64,000 nt of DNA from Edolisoma coerulescens (GCA_013397115.1 VWZW01004616.1:810420-874419), one strand, 5' to 3'; shown: positions 13,001 to 27,039, numbered from the stretch's first letter. Notes: a model not told the origin generated them from the letters alone. Translations and numbers: made by a program.

Positions 13001-16000
13001 AGTTTTTATATTATTTTATTCACACTGGAGCACTTCTGACACAGGAAATTTCTATTGTTCATTGAACAGTGATGCCAGACTTGAAAACCAATCCCACTTC
13101 TGTGTCTAGAAGGACCATGTTACCTTACACTAGTTGTGACCCAAACAGACACATTTAAGAACCTCCCAGAAAACCTGAGAAGTGGGCGCTGTAAATATTT
13201 AAGATTATGAACAGTTTTGTGGACTTTTCCGGGACTAGACTTGATAGTAAGGCACCAGGTAACAAGTGCTTGCAGAACTGGGAACATTTTCCCCAAGATA
13301 CAGAAAATGACATTTTCAGAAGTATCAAAACCCTCACTTATTTTGGAAAAGAAATAAAGAAAACCAAGTCATTTAAAGAATATGAAAACAGCTTTGCTTA
13401 GGGCAGCCAAAGCAAAGAGATTTTTAGATTTTTGAGGGGTAAGTTTTACAAGAAAGTTTGCTCTGGTATTCTTACTGAAGCCACTATCAAGATCAAAAAA
13501 ACCTCCTCTTTTGCTTCAGAAAGACAGAGACAGACCTTGTTTAGTAGCTTGCTGAAGTTATAGCCCTTTCAGCACTGGTGTTCTTGGAGCTCTTGGACTA
13601 GATCCAGCATCAACTGGGCATTTCACTCCAACTTACAATTCAAAGGGAAAGCTCATTGTTGGCATGGGTGTGAGCAGGAGCAAACCTGGGGGACGAAAGC
13701 GCGGCTTACAGAAACGTACAGTCATGGTTAGCTGTTCAAGGAACCATTCTGCAGCTGTCAAACAAATTCCTGCACTTGTTAAACATTGTCTGTCAGTGCT
13801 ATTTGTTGGGTTACATTTCACTCCTATTGCAATTGTAGTCCTGTCAGAAGAGTGACTGAAGTGGCTAATTTGTCCTCTTTTATTTCTTCATGTTTTTCCT
13901 CTCAATTTGCACTTAGTCTTTTCTAACACATCTTTTTTTGCTGCCTCTCTCTGGCATACATTTGTTACTCAGGAAACCGCAGGCCAGTTGTTATGAGAAG
14001 AATTTGCCTGTCACCCACAAGTGCTGTACAGAGTATGTTTATACAGCATTTTGGAATTTATGCAGTGGTTTGGGAAATGTGTAGGCATCCAGATGATCGT
14101 TCTTATGACCACATATATGGTGCTGTGAAAGTATTTTAGGTGCAAGACATGTAACAGATACAGTTTAGTTCCTGCTGTTCTTAACTGTTATTCTGGACTG
14201 GCAAAACATAAGCGTGGGATGCCCAGTGATCTCTTTGCAGCTCCCGGATGATGTATCCAGTGGCGCTAGTCACCTGGCAGGGCTTGGTGGGTCAAACCTT
14301 GAATTCGCTGACGTTCACTCTTCCCACTACTCTGCTGTAAACCAAACGGTGGATGCTTGCTATTTCAGGTGTATCAGTCTTGTAAGGGCTGTTGCAGGGA
14401 TGGAAAGGGCAGGACTGTGCTCCTGTGACTGAGGAGATGGCAGCACAATGGGAGTATGGCTCAGCATCCTGACTCATTAAAAAGCATTGTCCCTCCAGCA
14501 TGCTTGCCAGCTTGTTCAAATATACTTCATTTCTGCTGTTTGCTGCCAGAGATGTAATCCCTTGTTAACTGGAAAATGTTTTATTGCTGCTCATTTCTGC
14601 CTCTGTTTTCTCCTAATGTGCAGCACACCATGGAAGCACAGTGTGTCAGGAGGGGACAAGTCACAGAAAGGGATGTTTTGAGATGGGGTGTTTTTGTACT
14701 TGCTGGCTATTTACACCTGCCTTTTTCCTTATGGACTGCAGTGTAGGCACATGCAGATCAAAGTAGCCAGGCCATCAGGAATTAAGGCATTAGCTGGTTT
14801 TTTATTTTTAAATCTGCTTACTTTAGTTTTTAACAGTATACACAGTTCCTGAATCCTTCTTGACTGAAAAAAGCACTGAGCTTTACATCTATCTCCCTAG
14901 TTTTTAACCTGTCTCTCTGCCATTATCCAGGAGAAAACAATTTATTTATTTTAAAAACAAAATAACTTCTGTGAGAGCTGCTGCCTGACAGAAAGCCGGG
15001 AGGCCTGTGAGAGATTCATAATCTAAAGCATTTTTTTCCCTGTTAGCCTTTTATAGCAGGGCACTGCATAGTCAAATCAACCACTTTAGATCATGTGTCA
15101 CCACTGTTAATTCCATTTGTTGATGCCAAGGGTTTCCCTAATTTACCTGCTTGAATCTTTTTGCATGATTTTTTGCAAGTCTTCTCTAGCCATTTGTTCA
15201 GATTATCTTCCAAAGGAGCAGCAAAGGGTTTGGCACTCAGATATCAGGCCTCTGTAAGAGATTACATGGTTGTTAGAAGTCCTTTAATTTTAACTGACAT
15301 CCTACTTTTCCTGTATATGTCTGTGAGAAAAAAAAAACAACCCCAAACTGTCTGGAAAGGCACAACACTGATGCCATTTGGAACAAGGTACACTGCCCTC
15401 TTCCTGACTGTGACTCAGACATTAGGTCTGTACAAAAAAATCTGCTGCTACTTTTTTCCTTTTTTTATTTCTTTCGTGATATAAAAACCCATCCCATTAA
15501 AAATGGCCATACTGTAGCAACAGAAAAATTTCCTCTAAGGGTGAAAAGAGAAACAGATGAGTTAAGAAAATAGCAAGGACTCCCTGACCCCGCATTTTCC
15601 ATAGTACTACAGCAGGAATTAAAATGAATGCTAGCAGATGGGGAATGGAAAAGTTTGCTGCTGCTAACACTGAGGTGGTACTGCTCTGTGTAACTGTAAA
15701 AGCAAGGACTGTTTCCATTTCCCTCTGCACGTTTGTTTTGCTTGCATTTTCCAGACTCATCTCCCAGGCATCTGCACGTGCTTGGCCACTGATAGATGAA
15801 AAAAGCTAGGAAATAAGCTTTCCCTGCCCTTCTCTCTCTCCCTTTGGTATGTGTCCATTGCAGCAGGCACTGCTGTACTTCTGTATGACTAAGAACAACT
15901 CTCAGTACTTGAAAAATAAATAAAAATGTCCTTCTAGGCTGGTGTTCACAAGCCTCTATTCAACAAAATATTTATATGCCTGCTTAAATTTGTCAGTGAA

Positions 16001-17710
16001 GCACTGAAGCATAAGTTTAATGATATCCACATGCTCAGTTCCATTAGCTTTAATGATCTTTAAGCCCTCATTGAGGATCAGATGCACACTGATGGGTGTT
16101 CAGAAGAGTGTTGGCTTGCCTAGAATCTCATGACTCTGGGAGCCAGGGGTGACCCAGCACTTGGCTGGGTAGCTCCTCTTCTTCTGTCAGCAGCAATGGT
16201 TCAGAGTCATGACTGTCAACATGAAAGGGCTGGTGGTCAGTTCCATCTAGCAAAAGGATGTGCAGAGTGGAACGGGTGAAGGCTTTCTTTCTGAGACCTG
16301 TATTTGGTGGCTGAATGGCTGGGAGGAGACGTTACTTTTGCTTAAAGAGAAAATGGAGGCAAAGGTATTACTCGGAAGCTCTTCTCACCTTTCCCAAGAA
16401 CATTTCTTGAGAGGATTTGCTGCTCGCTGCAAACCCCTTCAGCCCAAAGCCAGGCTGAGAAATATTTCAGGGTATCAGAATACATTATCTCAAGCAGGAG
16501 TGATTTTGTGTTTGGAGGAAGTTAGAAAGCACCAAATGCACAGGCAGGGTAGGAGCCCCAAGGGACTACATCCAGCCATGTTAGCACACTGCTCTTCCCT
16601 AGGGCAGGGTAGCAGCCCCGCTGGAGTACTGATGAGCTTACCTCCGGAGGCAGTGGAGTTTTGCCATTTTTCAGTAGCAGAGGATATGGCCTGAGGGGAA
16701 ATGGAGGAATGCACATGACAAACGAGGCAGGAAGGGAGGGGAGACATTTTTGGTAAAAAAGGTGCCTTAACTTTACCAGATTTTCAATTTAAAAAAAGAA
16801 GGGTGGAAAACAGAGAGATGAGGGGAAATTGCCCACTGATTACCAAAACAAATGGAGGGCCAAAGAAAACAGACTTTACAAGACGGTTATGAAGAGGTTA
16901 CCATAAAGTTTCTCTTCACCTTTTGACCCATATTATGAGTCACTCCAAGATAAGACTGAGCAGAGAATTGTCATATGGGAAACTAAGTAAAGGCAGCTCT
17001 TCTCCTAAATAAATAAGTGCTCTACCCAAGAGGAATTAAAGACAAGTAAGTTGATTTCTCTTTCTCTCATGTCCTTTAGTTTTGTGTTTCTGGGCACTGC
17101 TTTAGGCGCTTGAAGTGCTGGAAAAGTTAATTGTCTATACAATCATCCCCTCTCCACTTGGGCTCCATCAAGCAGCAAGCGACTTTTATGTAAAGAATCC
17201 CATGAACTTCTGGGAGTTTCTAATTGGCCAACTGAAATCCTTGACAGTCGTCTCTTGATGTCTGTGTCAGGATCCATCCCATGTTCTGCTGCTGATGCTG
17301 GGGGGGTGTGCTTGTCACTAGGCAAGCCTCTGAACTAATGATAGCCTGTGCTCATATTTGGGGTCGCAGAAGTCAAGCACAGAGTCAGAAGGCAGAGCAG
17401 AGCAATGACAGGCTGCTCTCCAGGTGGGTTTTGCAGACAGCTATTCTGGTAACAAAACTAAGCTAATTTTTAATTACTGTGGGGTATATCTGGATAACAA
17501 CATTGTGACCAGCCATGAAGCTGTCATTGCTGTTGGATACTCCACTGCACAAAGTGGCACTTTGTACAAAGTACAAAGGCATGTGAAAATGTCTTGAGCT
17601 TGTCCTGACATGCATTTGGATAGGGTCTTACCTGATTCATTGGATCTTAACACATAAGATAGGATTGCTCTCTTTTGGTGCTGAAGAAACCCCTCCCACG
17701 AGATCACATT
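13001..17710. other. Gene-free stretch, nothing recognised
   Basis: Mixed-composition DNA with no supported gene. A 144-codon reading frame at 16260-16694 (+) has no recognisable domain. Several A/T-rich intervals, such as 14940-14965 and 17000-17050, look like ordinary non-coding DNA. Confidence 0.55.
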
Positions 17711-17735
17711 CCTCTCTCTCTCTGAAAAAAAAAAA
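17711..17735. repeat. (CT)n followed by poly(A)
   Basis: A CT-dinucleotide run (about 17711-17723) is followed directly by eleven A. Compound low-complexity sequence. Confidence 0.75.
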
Positions 17736-18484
17736 TTTGTCTGCTAACTGAGGCCCAGCACTTGTCACTGAGCTTGTCCCAGCAGTGTCAGAGTGGGGTG
17801 GGGGGATGTGCAGAGCTGAGTGCCGTGAAGCCAAGCCATGAGGAAATGGTAAGGTTTGCTACACAGATGTATTTTTGGAACACCACTTCTTTATGAAGGA
17901 TCAGTGATAATGAACCAGAAGTAAAGAACCACCAAGTAATTCAAGCAGATGGTGTTTCCCCATACTCTCAGTAATTTCTCTAACACAGTGCTTCAGCAGT
18001 GCCTGATTGCTGAGGAACGGGTGTCATACAATGATAAGAAATGATCTGGTTTTATTTTTAGTTATGCTCTTTCTTCATACAGGAGTTTAGTTTTATCTGC
18101 TCTGACACCATCATTGGACAAATTTCAGTTCAATGAGTTTTGTTTGGATTGGAAGAGAGACTTCTACATTTCCTCCCATCACAATTGGCATTAATCACCA
18201 CAGAAAGAGAGACTGTATGAATAAGAGCCTACCAGTGCAAATCTCCCTTTCCCACCACCTCTCCTCCCCTTCAGTTCAACCCCTTGCAGGTAACTCACTG
18301 CCTTCCCTCCTGACACCTGACAGCCACCACACGGTACAGTTCGTGTCATACTGATTGCCAGCACACCACTGAATTTGCCTGTGCATTTAACTCATCTCTT
18401 CTCTTCTGCATTATCTCTTTGGACAGTATCCTCTGCGGGATAAATGACTGGAACAGGGCAGCTTTCTTCCTTGGCAGTACTTTG

Positions 18485-18533
18485 ATAAATAAAAAATAAT
18501 AGCAATAATAGTAATAAAAACAGTGATAATAAC
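18485..18533. repeat. AAT/TAA-rich low-complexity sequence
   Basis: Irregular AATAATAG/TAATAAAAA units over about 50 bases. An imperfect trinucleotide repeat. Confidence 0.7.
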
Positions 18534-19484
18534 TATGGCAGCAGAAACAGAATAAGGAGGTTATTAATTTCATTCTTTAGTGAATACAGTTGCTTGGAAA
18601 ATTAAATCAGATGAGTCCCTTATGAACAGCCAATCCATTAAAAAATTATATGCACAGGACTAAGGTACTTGCCTGTTGTGTCACGGTCCTGCAGATGCTC
18701 TTGGAGCATGGCAGACAAAGTGAGGTATTTTTATATAGTTCCAGGAGAAAAATGTTTAGGATGAATGTCATCACCTTGCAATTCCTGCTGATATGCACAG
18801 GGTCAGTATCACTGCCCAGCCCATGCAGAGAGGCCAGTTGATCTGGCATAGAGTTACCTTGCAGTGACAGCTGGTCACAGACCTGGACCTGGATGAGCTG
18901 TCATTAAAGACCCAGGAAGCCTTTGTGCACCAAAATGCCAGAACTCCCTCAGAAGTTCAGGGCGTAGCATTTTAATAGGATTTAACTGACAGGTAAGAAC
19001 CTGTGTTTTCAATGGAATTTTGCTGATCTAAAACCAAATGGCAGATAAGCTTTCAAAAACAGTTTAAAAAATCCTTGCAAAATTCAAAAGTTTGACCATA
19101 AATGCACCCAAAAGTTCATTTTTATTGTTTTGGTAGGAGGAAAACAAGCTAGAGGATCCTTCCCAGACCTATAGGCCAATTTCAACCTCAGCATGAGGCC
19201 ATCTCGACCAGCAAATATTTAATTTATTGCGCTGAACTGCTGGAGCGTCATGTTTGAAGCTGCTTCTTTGATTGATATGTGAAAGTTAAGAAGAGCCCAA
19301 CCAAAATACCACAAGCCCAAAGGAAACAGATTTTGTTTTGCTGTCAACAGCCTGACAGAGAATAAGTGACGCCCCATTTTCCCTACAAGCTATCAAAGAC
19401 TAACTTGATTCAAGTCATATGAGATAAACGGAGATGACACAGTCATGCTGGGACAGGAAACACGCCTCCAGCAGTGGCAGCAGA

Positions 19485-19498
19485 GTGTGTGTGTGTGT
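19485..19498. repeat. (GT)n microsatellite, short
   Basis: Seven GT units in a row. Confidence 0.8.
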
Positions 19499-21182
19499 TT
19501 GCTAAAGAGAGGACAAGGGTCTTGTTGTCTCAAGCTGCAGCTTTCTGCTTCAAAAGGCTTTTGTGAGCAAGTGTGAACATGCTGGGTCCCAGCCATTGAC
19601 TGTGATGAGAAACCAGGACCTCCTCTGGAGACAGCTACTCATGTACTGCAGGAAAATAACTCTGTTTTGGGTTTTTAATTACTTTTTGTAGTAATAAACC
19701 TGAAAACACCACTCTGTTTGAAACTTTTAATTAAAACACTCAAGAGAGCCAGAGACGTTTTCCCAAGTGATAGCCGTCCTTAGCAGGACCTCAAGAAGCA
19801 GGGTCCTGTCTGCTCTGAGTTCCTAACTGCTCTGGCTGAAGCAGGAGAGTACATGATAATTATCAGGCTATTCTGGCATTACAGCTTTTCTTCAGCAAAA
19901 ATTCCATCCTGGACTCAAGACAAGGTCGGTCAGTGCTGCCATGCTTCTGCAAAGCTGTTTGGTTTTCAATCAAACAGAATTTTTGAACAAAAAAACTCTG
20001 AAAAGCATTTCCTTGGGTCAGGTGCTTTTGCAATGTGTCCAAATGTGGATAGTAGAAAGTGCTGGAAACTAGCAATCAAGTGTTCTGCATTTTTCAGTCA
20101 AAGATCTGGGAAAGAAGTGTTAAAAACTTGCAAAATATAAAGGAGATCCTGCTCCTGCAGTCAGATAAACCTACACTGAAGAGCTGCTTTGAACATTTTA
20201 ATGGCAGGTTTTATTTCATGTCCAGATACTGGTTTGAGGGTGAAAATATTTTGCAAATGTGTTTTTGACAGAATAGCTCCTGAGGCACTGAGATAAAGGC
20301 AAATAATATGGAGACAGGAGATGTGACTTCATTCTGCTTTATGAAAGCATTTTGGCTTTTTCCCAGTCTGGAACAAAAACAGCTTTAGGCTCCCTCATAA
20401 GTCTGTCCCATAGCAGTGTCACTTCCTGCCGAGTCAGATAAGTGTCGACCAGGTGGCTGGCTTTTTTAGCACTTTGGTGGATTCTTGAGAAACTGGAATG
20501 AACTATGAAAAGGAATAGCACAGCCCATGCAAATCCCCTAGGTGCCCCCATCTTTCATGTTATATTCAATTCATCTTATCCTGGCTGTGATGCTTCTGTT
20601 TCCAGCATGCCACAGGCATTTTAATTGATGATACACAAGTGCCTCAAAATTTTCCTGCCTTCAGCTGTCTCAAGCACACATGGACAGAAGAACCTATCAT
20701 CTTCCTGGAAAAGATAATGTGGCCAGTGGGAATCAGAGTATGTCTGCTACATTTTTTCAGAGCCTCTTGTAGCTACTGGAAAGACTTCTCATGGGCTAGA
20801 ACAAGGGCCTTTCAATTCCCCCAGGCAGGTGTTGAAAGCTGTTTTCAGACTCAGGACAGCATCAGCTACCTTCAAGTGAGAATCAGAACTTTTCGTCCTG
20901 AATATGCAGGATCAGAGGCATCTATTGAAAAAGAAAAAGCAATTCAGATACATTTTTCAGGTTACCATTCTTAATGTTGAAGGAGCTTGACCATAGGATG
21001 TAGATCTCTCACATGCAGGGCAGGAGATGGACTTTGTCAAGGAGAAATCTGCTCCCTTCCCTGAGGTCATGGGGAATGGGGACACCCCCATCTCACCAAG
21101 GTGTCTGTCTACATTCATGTGGGGAGAAGCTGTAGCCCCCAGACTTCTTGCAGTGTGGGAAACCTCAAGCGTCTCAAAGACT

Positions 21183-21481
21183 GGTGAATCTTCAACATCT
21201 TCATAACCAATTTGGATGCAGGACTAGAAGGAATACTAAATAACCTTGTCAATGACACTAAACTGGGAGAAGCTATTGACTCCCTCCAAGGCAGAGAGGC
21301 CCTGTGGAGAGACCTTGACAAATCAGAGGACTGGACAATCACTAAGTGTATGAAGTTTAACAAACACAAGTGTTGGATTCTGCACCTGGGATGGGGCAAC
21401 CCTTGCTGTACAAACAGACTGGGGAATGAGGGGCTGAAAAGCAGTGCCAGGACCTGGGGGTTCTGGTCAATGGCAAGTTGA
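21183..21481 (+). pseudogene. CR1 reverse transcriptase remnant, palm/thumb part
   Basis: About 95 codons remain open and match the part of CR1 ORF2 that spans the catalytic palm motif and the segment after it. No upstream motifs (A, B) are present because the element is 5'-truncated. The motif written FADDT in active elements reads LVNDT here (21245-21259), so the first metal-binding Asp is lost. The frame has no start codon of its own; it is a fragment of a larger protein and should not be annotated as a gene. Confidence 0.88.
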
Positions 21482-22104
21482 CCATGAGTCAGCAATGCCC
21501 TGGCAGCCAGGAGGGCCAACTGTGTCCTGGGAAACATCAGGCACAGCATTGCCAGCCGGGCAAGGGAGGGGATTGTCCCGCTCTGCTCTGCACTGGGGCG
21601 GCCTCACCTGGAGTGCTGGGGGCAGTTTTGGGCGTCACAATATCAGAAAGACATTAAAAATTATGAGAGAGTGTCCAAAGGAGGGCCACGAGGACGGTGA
21701 AGGGCCTTGATGAGAGGCTGTATCAGGAGCAGCTGAGGTCACTTGGTCTGTTCAGCCTGGAGGAGACAGAGAGGAGACCTCATTGCAGTTACAACTTCCT
21801 CATGAGGTGAAGCAGAGAGGCAGACAATGATCTCTGTGGTGACTTAAGGGAATGGCTTGAAGCTGTGTCCAGGTAGGTTTAGTTTAGATATTAGGAGAAG
21901 GTTCTTCACCTAAAGGGTGGTCAGGCACTGGAACAGGCTCACCAGGAAAGTGGTCACAGCACCAGCCTGACAGAGTTCAAGAAGCATTTGGACAATGCTC
22001 TCAGGCACATGGTGTGACTCTTGGGGTGTCCAGCGGAGACCCAGGAGTCGAACTTTGATGATTCTTCTGGGTCTCTTCCAACTCAGAATATTCTATGATT
22101 GTCT
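21183..22104 (+). mobile_element. CR1 LINE, 5'-truncated, with reverse transcriptase C-terminal end
   Basis: A CR1 retrotransposon remnant in sense orientation. It begins at the TTCAACATCTTCAT segment of the CR1 reverse transcriptase. The frame then reads LDAGLEGILNNLVNDTKLGE, the region that normally holds the FADDT catalytic motif, followed by DLDKSEDW and MKFNKHKCWILHLG. The well-known CR1 segments GTGTCCAAAGGAGGGCCACG, GTTCAGCCTGGAGGAGA, TTAGATATTAGGAGAAGGTT and TTCAAGAAGCATTTGGACAA follow in order. The copy ends in CCAACTCAGAATATTCTATG and a short tail. The catalytic pair is Asn-Asp instead of Asp-Asp, and the frame breaks after 21481. It is a dead copy of moderate age, and the 61.5-61.9 kb copy belongs to a closely similar family in the opposite orientation. 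Confidence 0.93.
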
Positions 22105-25100
22105 GAAACCTCTGTCATAGAAACAAACATTAACCTTTCTTAGCTCTATTTGACTGCTCATGAGATAATTTTTTCAGTCTGTTTTAGGACTGATGAATTT
22201 CAGTAACATCACAACAGCTACCGTGCATTAACCAACATATGATCTGTAGACAGATCTGAATTTTAGGATTTATTCTTTCTCTGTTTGAAAGGAAGATGTC
22301 TACTTAGTCTTCCTTCCAAGATACAGAGAAAAACACTCTTTTCATGAATTTTATTATGGTAAAAGTATGTTCATCATGAAAGGAAATGTCCCACATGTTA
22401 TCTGTGCTTTGCAGCACACACACTGCAATTCCAGGTAGGCAGAGCTTTCTTCTGGAATGAAATTAGGCAATGGCATAATTCATTTCATTCACCACATGTG
22501 CTGTCTTTCATTTTGAGGATTTCATTGTGCTTTGCAAATGTCAATTGCTTAAGGCACACAGCTCAAGTAGGTATAATTTATCGTTTTTCATGATATTTAT
22601 TACCGAGATCATTTAAGTGGAACCCAGGTGTTCTGGGATAGAAACCTTTCCTCTTCAGCAGGCAGCACTCCCTGGCCCTCAGGGAGAGACAATTCTCTTC
22701 AAAGTGATTCCCAGGAATTAATTTCCTCAGCCTGTGATTAGGTTTTCTAGCTTTCCTCAGTTCTGAACTGTGGTCTTTTACGTTTATGCAGCTAGGCATA
22801 CATCTGAGTTCTGGGGGTGTGGATGCCCAAATTCACAATTCTGATAAGATTTCTTCTTATGTGCAGAAGTACAACATGAGCATCTGCTTCCCTGTTGACT
22901 CCACATCAAGCTGGAGATTTTTCAGTCCTTTCTTTGGACTGAATGTGAGATGATAAAGAATAAATTTTAATGCCTGAGAGTGAATATTGCATCTGCATTT
23001 GACTTTGCAAAGCGTTCAGGCTACTTTAATTCTAACCTCCTATTTTTGCCCATTTGTGAGGGTGGGAATTGCAAAAGATTCCTGAGACTTTAAAACTGAC
23101 TGAATTGCATTGATTTTTGCTCTGGTAAATTTTGTAATTCTTTAACGGAAGTAGGGTAACCAACTGCTTTAACACCATAGTTTTCTACATTACTAGTTTT
23201 AGTAATCCTTTAAAGTGAATATCGAGCTGTGTTCCAAGCAGTGCCAGTGCAGTTAAGTCCCAGTTTATAAATCTGTTATTATTATTGACAGCAGTGTGCA
23301 TCTTTTAGCACTTGTCAAGCTGAATATGAAGCATCAGAAGTTAGGCTATATGTATGGCCATCTTTTACTTACCCGTTTGAGTTTCCACATAGAATCTGGA
23401 AAAAATACCATTTTCTAGTATTTGACCTCTGTTATGTTGAATGGAGATGGGAAAACATCATCAGTGTTTTGAGTGATGCCTCAGCAAGGGATCAGGGATT
23501 CTGGAAAAATCAAAAGAAAATATGTATTGAATGGATGTATATAAAAATGTTTTCCTTAGTTTTATGGTTTAACTGATTTCCAGGTCTTCTGTCTTTAATA
23601 AGTGGCTTCATTTCATTGCAATTCCCCCTATGAGATCATCTGCATTTGAATCAAAGTACTGAAATATGTTTTGACCAACATGACTATTTTGAGATATATT
23701 TACAGAGTACATTGACAGAGCCATGTTCTTAACTTGGGTTTTGGCACTATAACATGTTCATGGAGAGGAGAGAAGCAGAAAAGTTTCCACACCAGTATTG
23801 GCAAGGGGAATATAGAAGGGCAAAAGGGCTAGAGTATCTCCTCACAAATGAATAACTTCAGGCAGAGCTTTGGGACTTGACTGGCCCTGCCTTTTTGTGC
23901 TGGGACATGACTTGGGGTCCCTGACTCCCAAAAGAAGGTGTCTGTAGCTGGACCATTGGCTGTGTGCTGCTACACTGGCTGTGCAGCTTAAAGAAAGGCT
24001 CTCCCTGATGGCAGCCTTGGGGAGAAAACATAGAAAGGTTAGGCAACGTGTCTAAGACAGGCTTAGGAAATTTTCAATAGGTTCAGAACTAGCTGACATC
24101 TGTAAAATAAGAGAGAGAGTGAGGGGATCTGCAATGTGATGTTTTGGTCTTGCCTGTAGGAAAGGGTTCAGCGTCCACAGATAGAGAACTGACAGGAGTA
24201 GCCTTGTGGACTGCCTGTTTTGTTTGTGTTCTCTGACCCTGTACGCTGTCTTCTGGACCGGGTCACCTTCCCTGTGCAGCCCAGCCTGGCCCGGATGGGA
24301 CCCTCCAGGGCCTTATCTTCCTGCTATGAAGTTAGCTGCATCACAGGCTGCTCAGGCTTGTAGATAACCATGTGGAAATAATCAACTGCTACAAACAGCC
24401 TTCGGCACAGCAAGAGCTGCTGTTCAATATACAAACTAAAACAAACCAGTTTTCCTTGTGAGAAATGCTTAGGGCTCAGTCCTTATCAAGCTAGGCTTAA
24501 GATGAGTGCTGCAAAGGGCAGAGTTATTTGTAGGTGATGGGAAACAGTGCTGTGACACCTTTTTCTCTCTGGCACGGAGCCAGTCAGAGACTAAAGTGGC
24601 TTCCAGCACTAATCAGGGGGGCTGGCAAACCTCTGCTCACACATCTGCCATCTCCCCCCTCTGTGGGTCGGCTTGGAGTTGCAGCTGCTGAACACCTGGT
24701 TCTGCCAGCCATCATCATTTGCCATTCATGGGCAATCTGCAGCCATCCCTTAGCACAGGTTTTCTGGTTTCAATCCAGGATAGAGACCTTGGTCTTCTTC
24801 TGTATCAGGGCCTCACAAAGATTTTAGCTGTCCTGCCTCCCTTGTACAAGAGGACAATCTGATTCCTGGAGAAAGAGCCACCAGTCCAGTTAAAAAATGC
24901 CGACGGGAACTGGCACACCGTATTAGAGGGGGGAGCCCCACAATCTGTATTTACGAAGGACAGGAGGAAATCTCAAAACCAAGAGGTGTTTCACTAATAG
25001 GTGCCAAAGTCCCGCATCATTCACACAGTGCCTTAAATCAATAATTGCTTCCTGTGGGCAGAATGTATCAAATGCAGGTCACCATTGCTTCACTGAGTTT

Positions 25101-27039
25101 CAAAGCCCTGTATAAGCTCATATATGGGCAAGCAGAAAAGTCATAATTTTGCATGGCAATTTATGTCCAGGCAATTCAGGGCTCTGGGAAAGAGTGCTGT
25201 GGGAAGATATCTGTCTTCTTGTATGTTGTTTTCTGTTGACACAGAAAACTAAAATTTAGGGCACTGTGTGCAAACATATGCTTGCCAACATTTGTTTTTT
25301 CAGAAAGAACAGATTTCAGTCCGTTTAGATCCATCACTGAGGCACATCTCACTCTTCAGGTGTTCTAGCAGCAGTATATCCCATGTGGAGTTACATGAAG
25401 GAGAAAGAAGAGGCACAAGCAAGAGCTCCCCAGTGCTGCAGTTTTGGAGGTACGAGCCAGTCAGTAAGCAGGAAGCAGCATGGGGTCTCAAGGTCCTGAG
25501 GAGACACAGGCAGGGGAGAGGTACAATAATGAACCTGCCTCTGTCACCTCCGCAAGGGGAAGATTTTGGGTAGAGGTGACCGTAGGAAAGAGTGATTTAA
25601 GACATTTAGGGAGCAGAGCTCCCCATGTATTACAGCCCAGAGCGTGCGGAGGGAGGGTAAAAATGTGGAGGAAGCAGGAGAGGGGCAAGTGGTTTCTGGA
25701 GGCAGCTGTCACCCCCAAAAGGGCTGGCTGGCAGGTCAGTAGGCTTATTAGAACTCCTTCTCCCTAAGGCTGAGATTTGATCCCACGCTGTTAAAGGCTT
25801 AGTATGGTCAGCAAGTGAAAAACAGGCCAGAATGTACAGCTTTATTGACTCTTGTGAAAACATTTACACAGGCCAGTTTTCATTCTTCCTTCTTGGAAAC
25901 ATGTTGGACCAGACCTCTTCAATTTAGACAGCATCTCCATTCCTGAGGCATCCTGTGATGGGGAGTATCAGCTCTCTTGGTCTCGTGAGACAAGGGGTTA
26001 GCTGTGTTTTGCTGCTTAAAGAGAGCCAAGTCCTATAGCTTGCTCTTTCCTTTCAGCTCTGTACGCAAAGAGCAGATACAGATGGGTTCTGACATATCAG
26101 TCCCAGCTGTTGTGCATGATAGGCAGGAGAAGGAAGGGACCAGCAATCATTCTGCCAGCAAGGAGTTTCTACATAAGAAAATCCTGCTTCTAGAGCACTG
26201 GGAATTGTAGTTTTGCCCACTACAATAAGAAAACCGAGTGTTTTTCTTTTTTGTGCAAAAGTGGGAAGGAGAGTGAAGAACGTATTTTGTCACGTATCCC
26301 AAAGCTGAGGGTTAAATTGTGATTCTTAGAGTATTTCCCACATGTACAATCCTGTTGATAGGACAAAACACAGGATTACTGCAACAACTGTAGAGACTGG
26401 ATGACTGCACCCCACCCTCCGGTTGCGTGCTGGATATTGCAGTATTGTCTTTGTGGAGGGAGATATATTTAAGTGTCCCAGCCTGGGTCGTATGACAGGC
26501 TTCCACAGTAAGGCAACATTTAAGAAGAGCAGAAATTAGTTCTACCAGTATGCTAAAGAAGAAGAATTTTGGGAAACATTTGAGAAAAGTGGTCTTGTGT
26601 TGTAGGAGTCCTCTGATACAACAGAACCCAATAAAACAGAGGACAGGTACAGCTGTTATTGAATAAATGGAGTTTCTGGTGAATGAAGAGTTTCCATTGC
26701 TATTGTTCATCAAGAAAGCATTACCCATGATTGCACAACATGTTTTAATCAGAAAAGGTCAAACAGGCAATGTGGCACTATATTAATTGCAGACAAAGCT
26801 CCTGAAACCCTTAGAGGTTCAGCTTGTGCATGGAATACAGTTTAGAAGCTTTGAACTTTCATCTGTTTAATCAAGTATCTACTTGCTCTTCTGAATATCT
26901 GTAAAAGTGTAGCAACACATTCCTCACTGTTAGAAGAAATTTGACTTATCTATCCCAGAAGGTTTACTTTGGGGATTCTTCAAATGACTTAGAAAAAATT
27001 GAGTCTATTTCTTGACCAAGATGTTCGGTACTTAACTAG
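22105..27039. other. Gene-free stretch, some conserved-looking A/T-rich parts
   Basis: No coding sequence was supported. The interval at about 22440-22560 and another near 25100-25190 have the balanced A/T-rich look typical of conserved non-coding elements, but conservation cannot be seen from one sequence. A 138-codon minus-strand frame at 26312-26728 has no recognisable domain. Confidence 0.5.

Larger units (their letters stand above)
17736..21182. other. Gene-free stretch with simple repeats
   Basis: No supported gene. Contains an A/T-rich TAA-like low-complexity stretch (18485-18533) and a GT run (19485-19498). The reading frames seen are under 115 codons and have no recognised domains. 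The stretch ends at a CR1 insertion. Confidence 0.55.

Noticed and set aside
17559..17572. Perfect palindrome ACTTTGTACAAAGT
   Set aside because: About four perfect 14-base palindromes are expected by chance in 64 kb; no context supports a site.
21115..21549. 144-codon minus-strand open frame
   Set aside because: It is largely the antisense of the CR1 insertion at 21183-22104.
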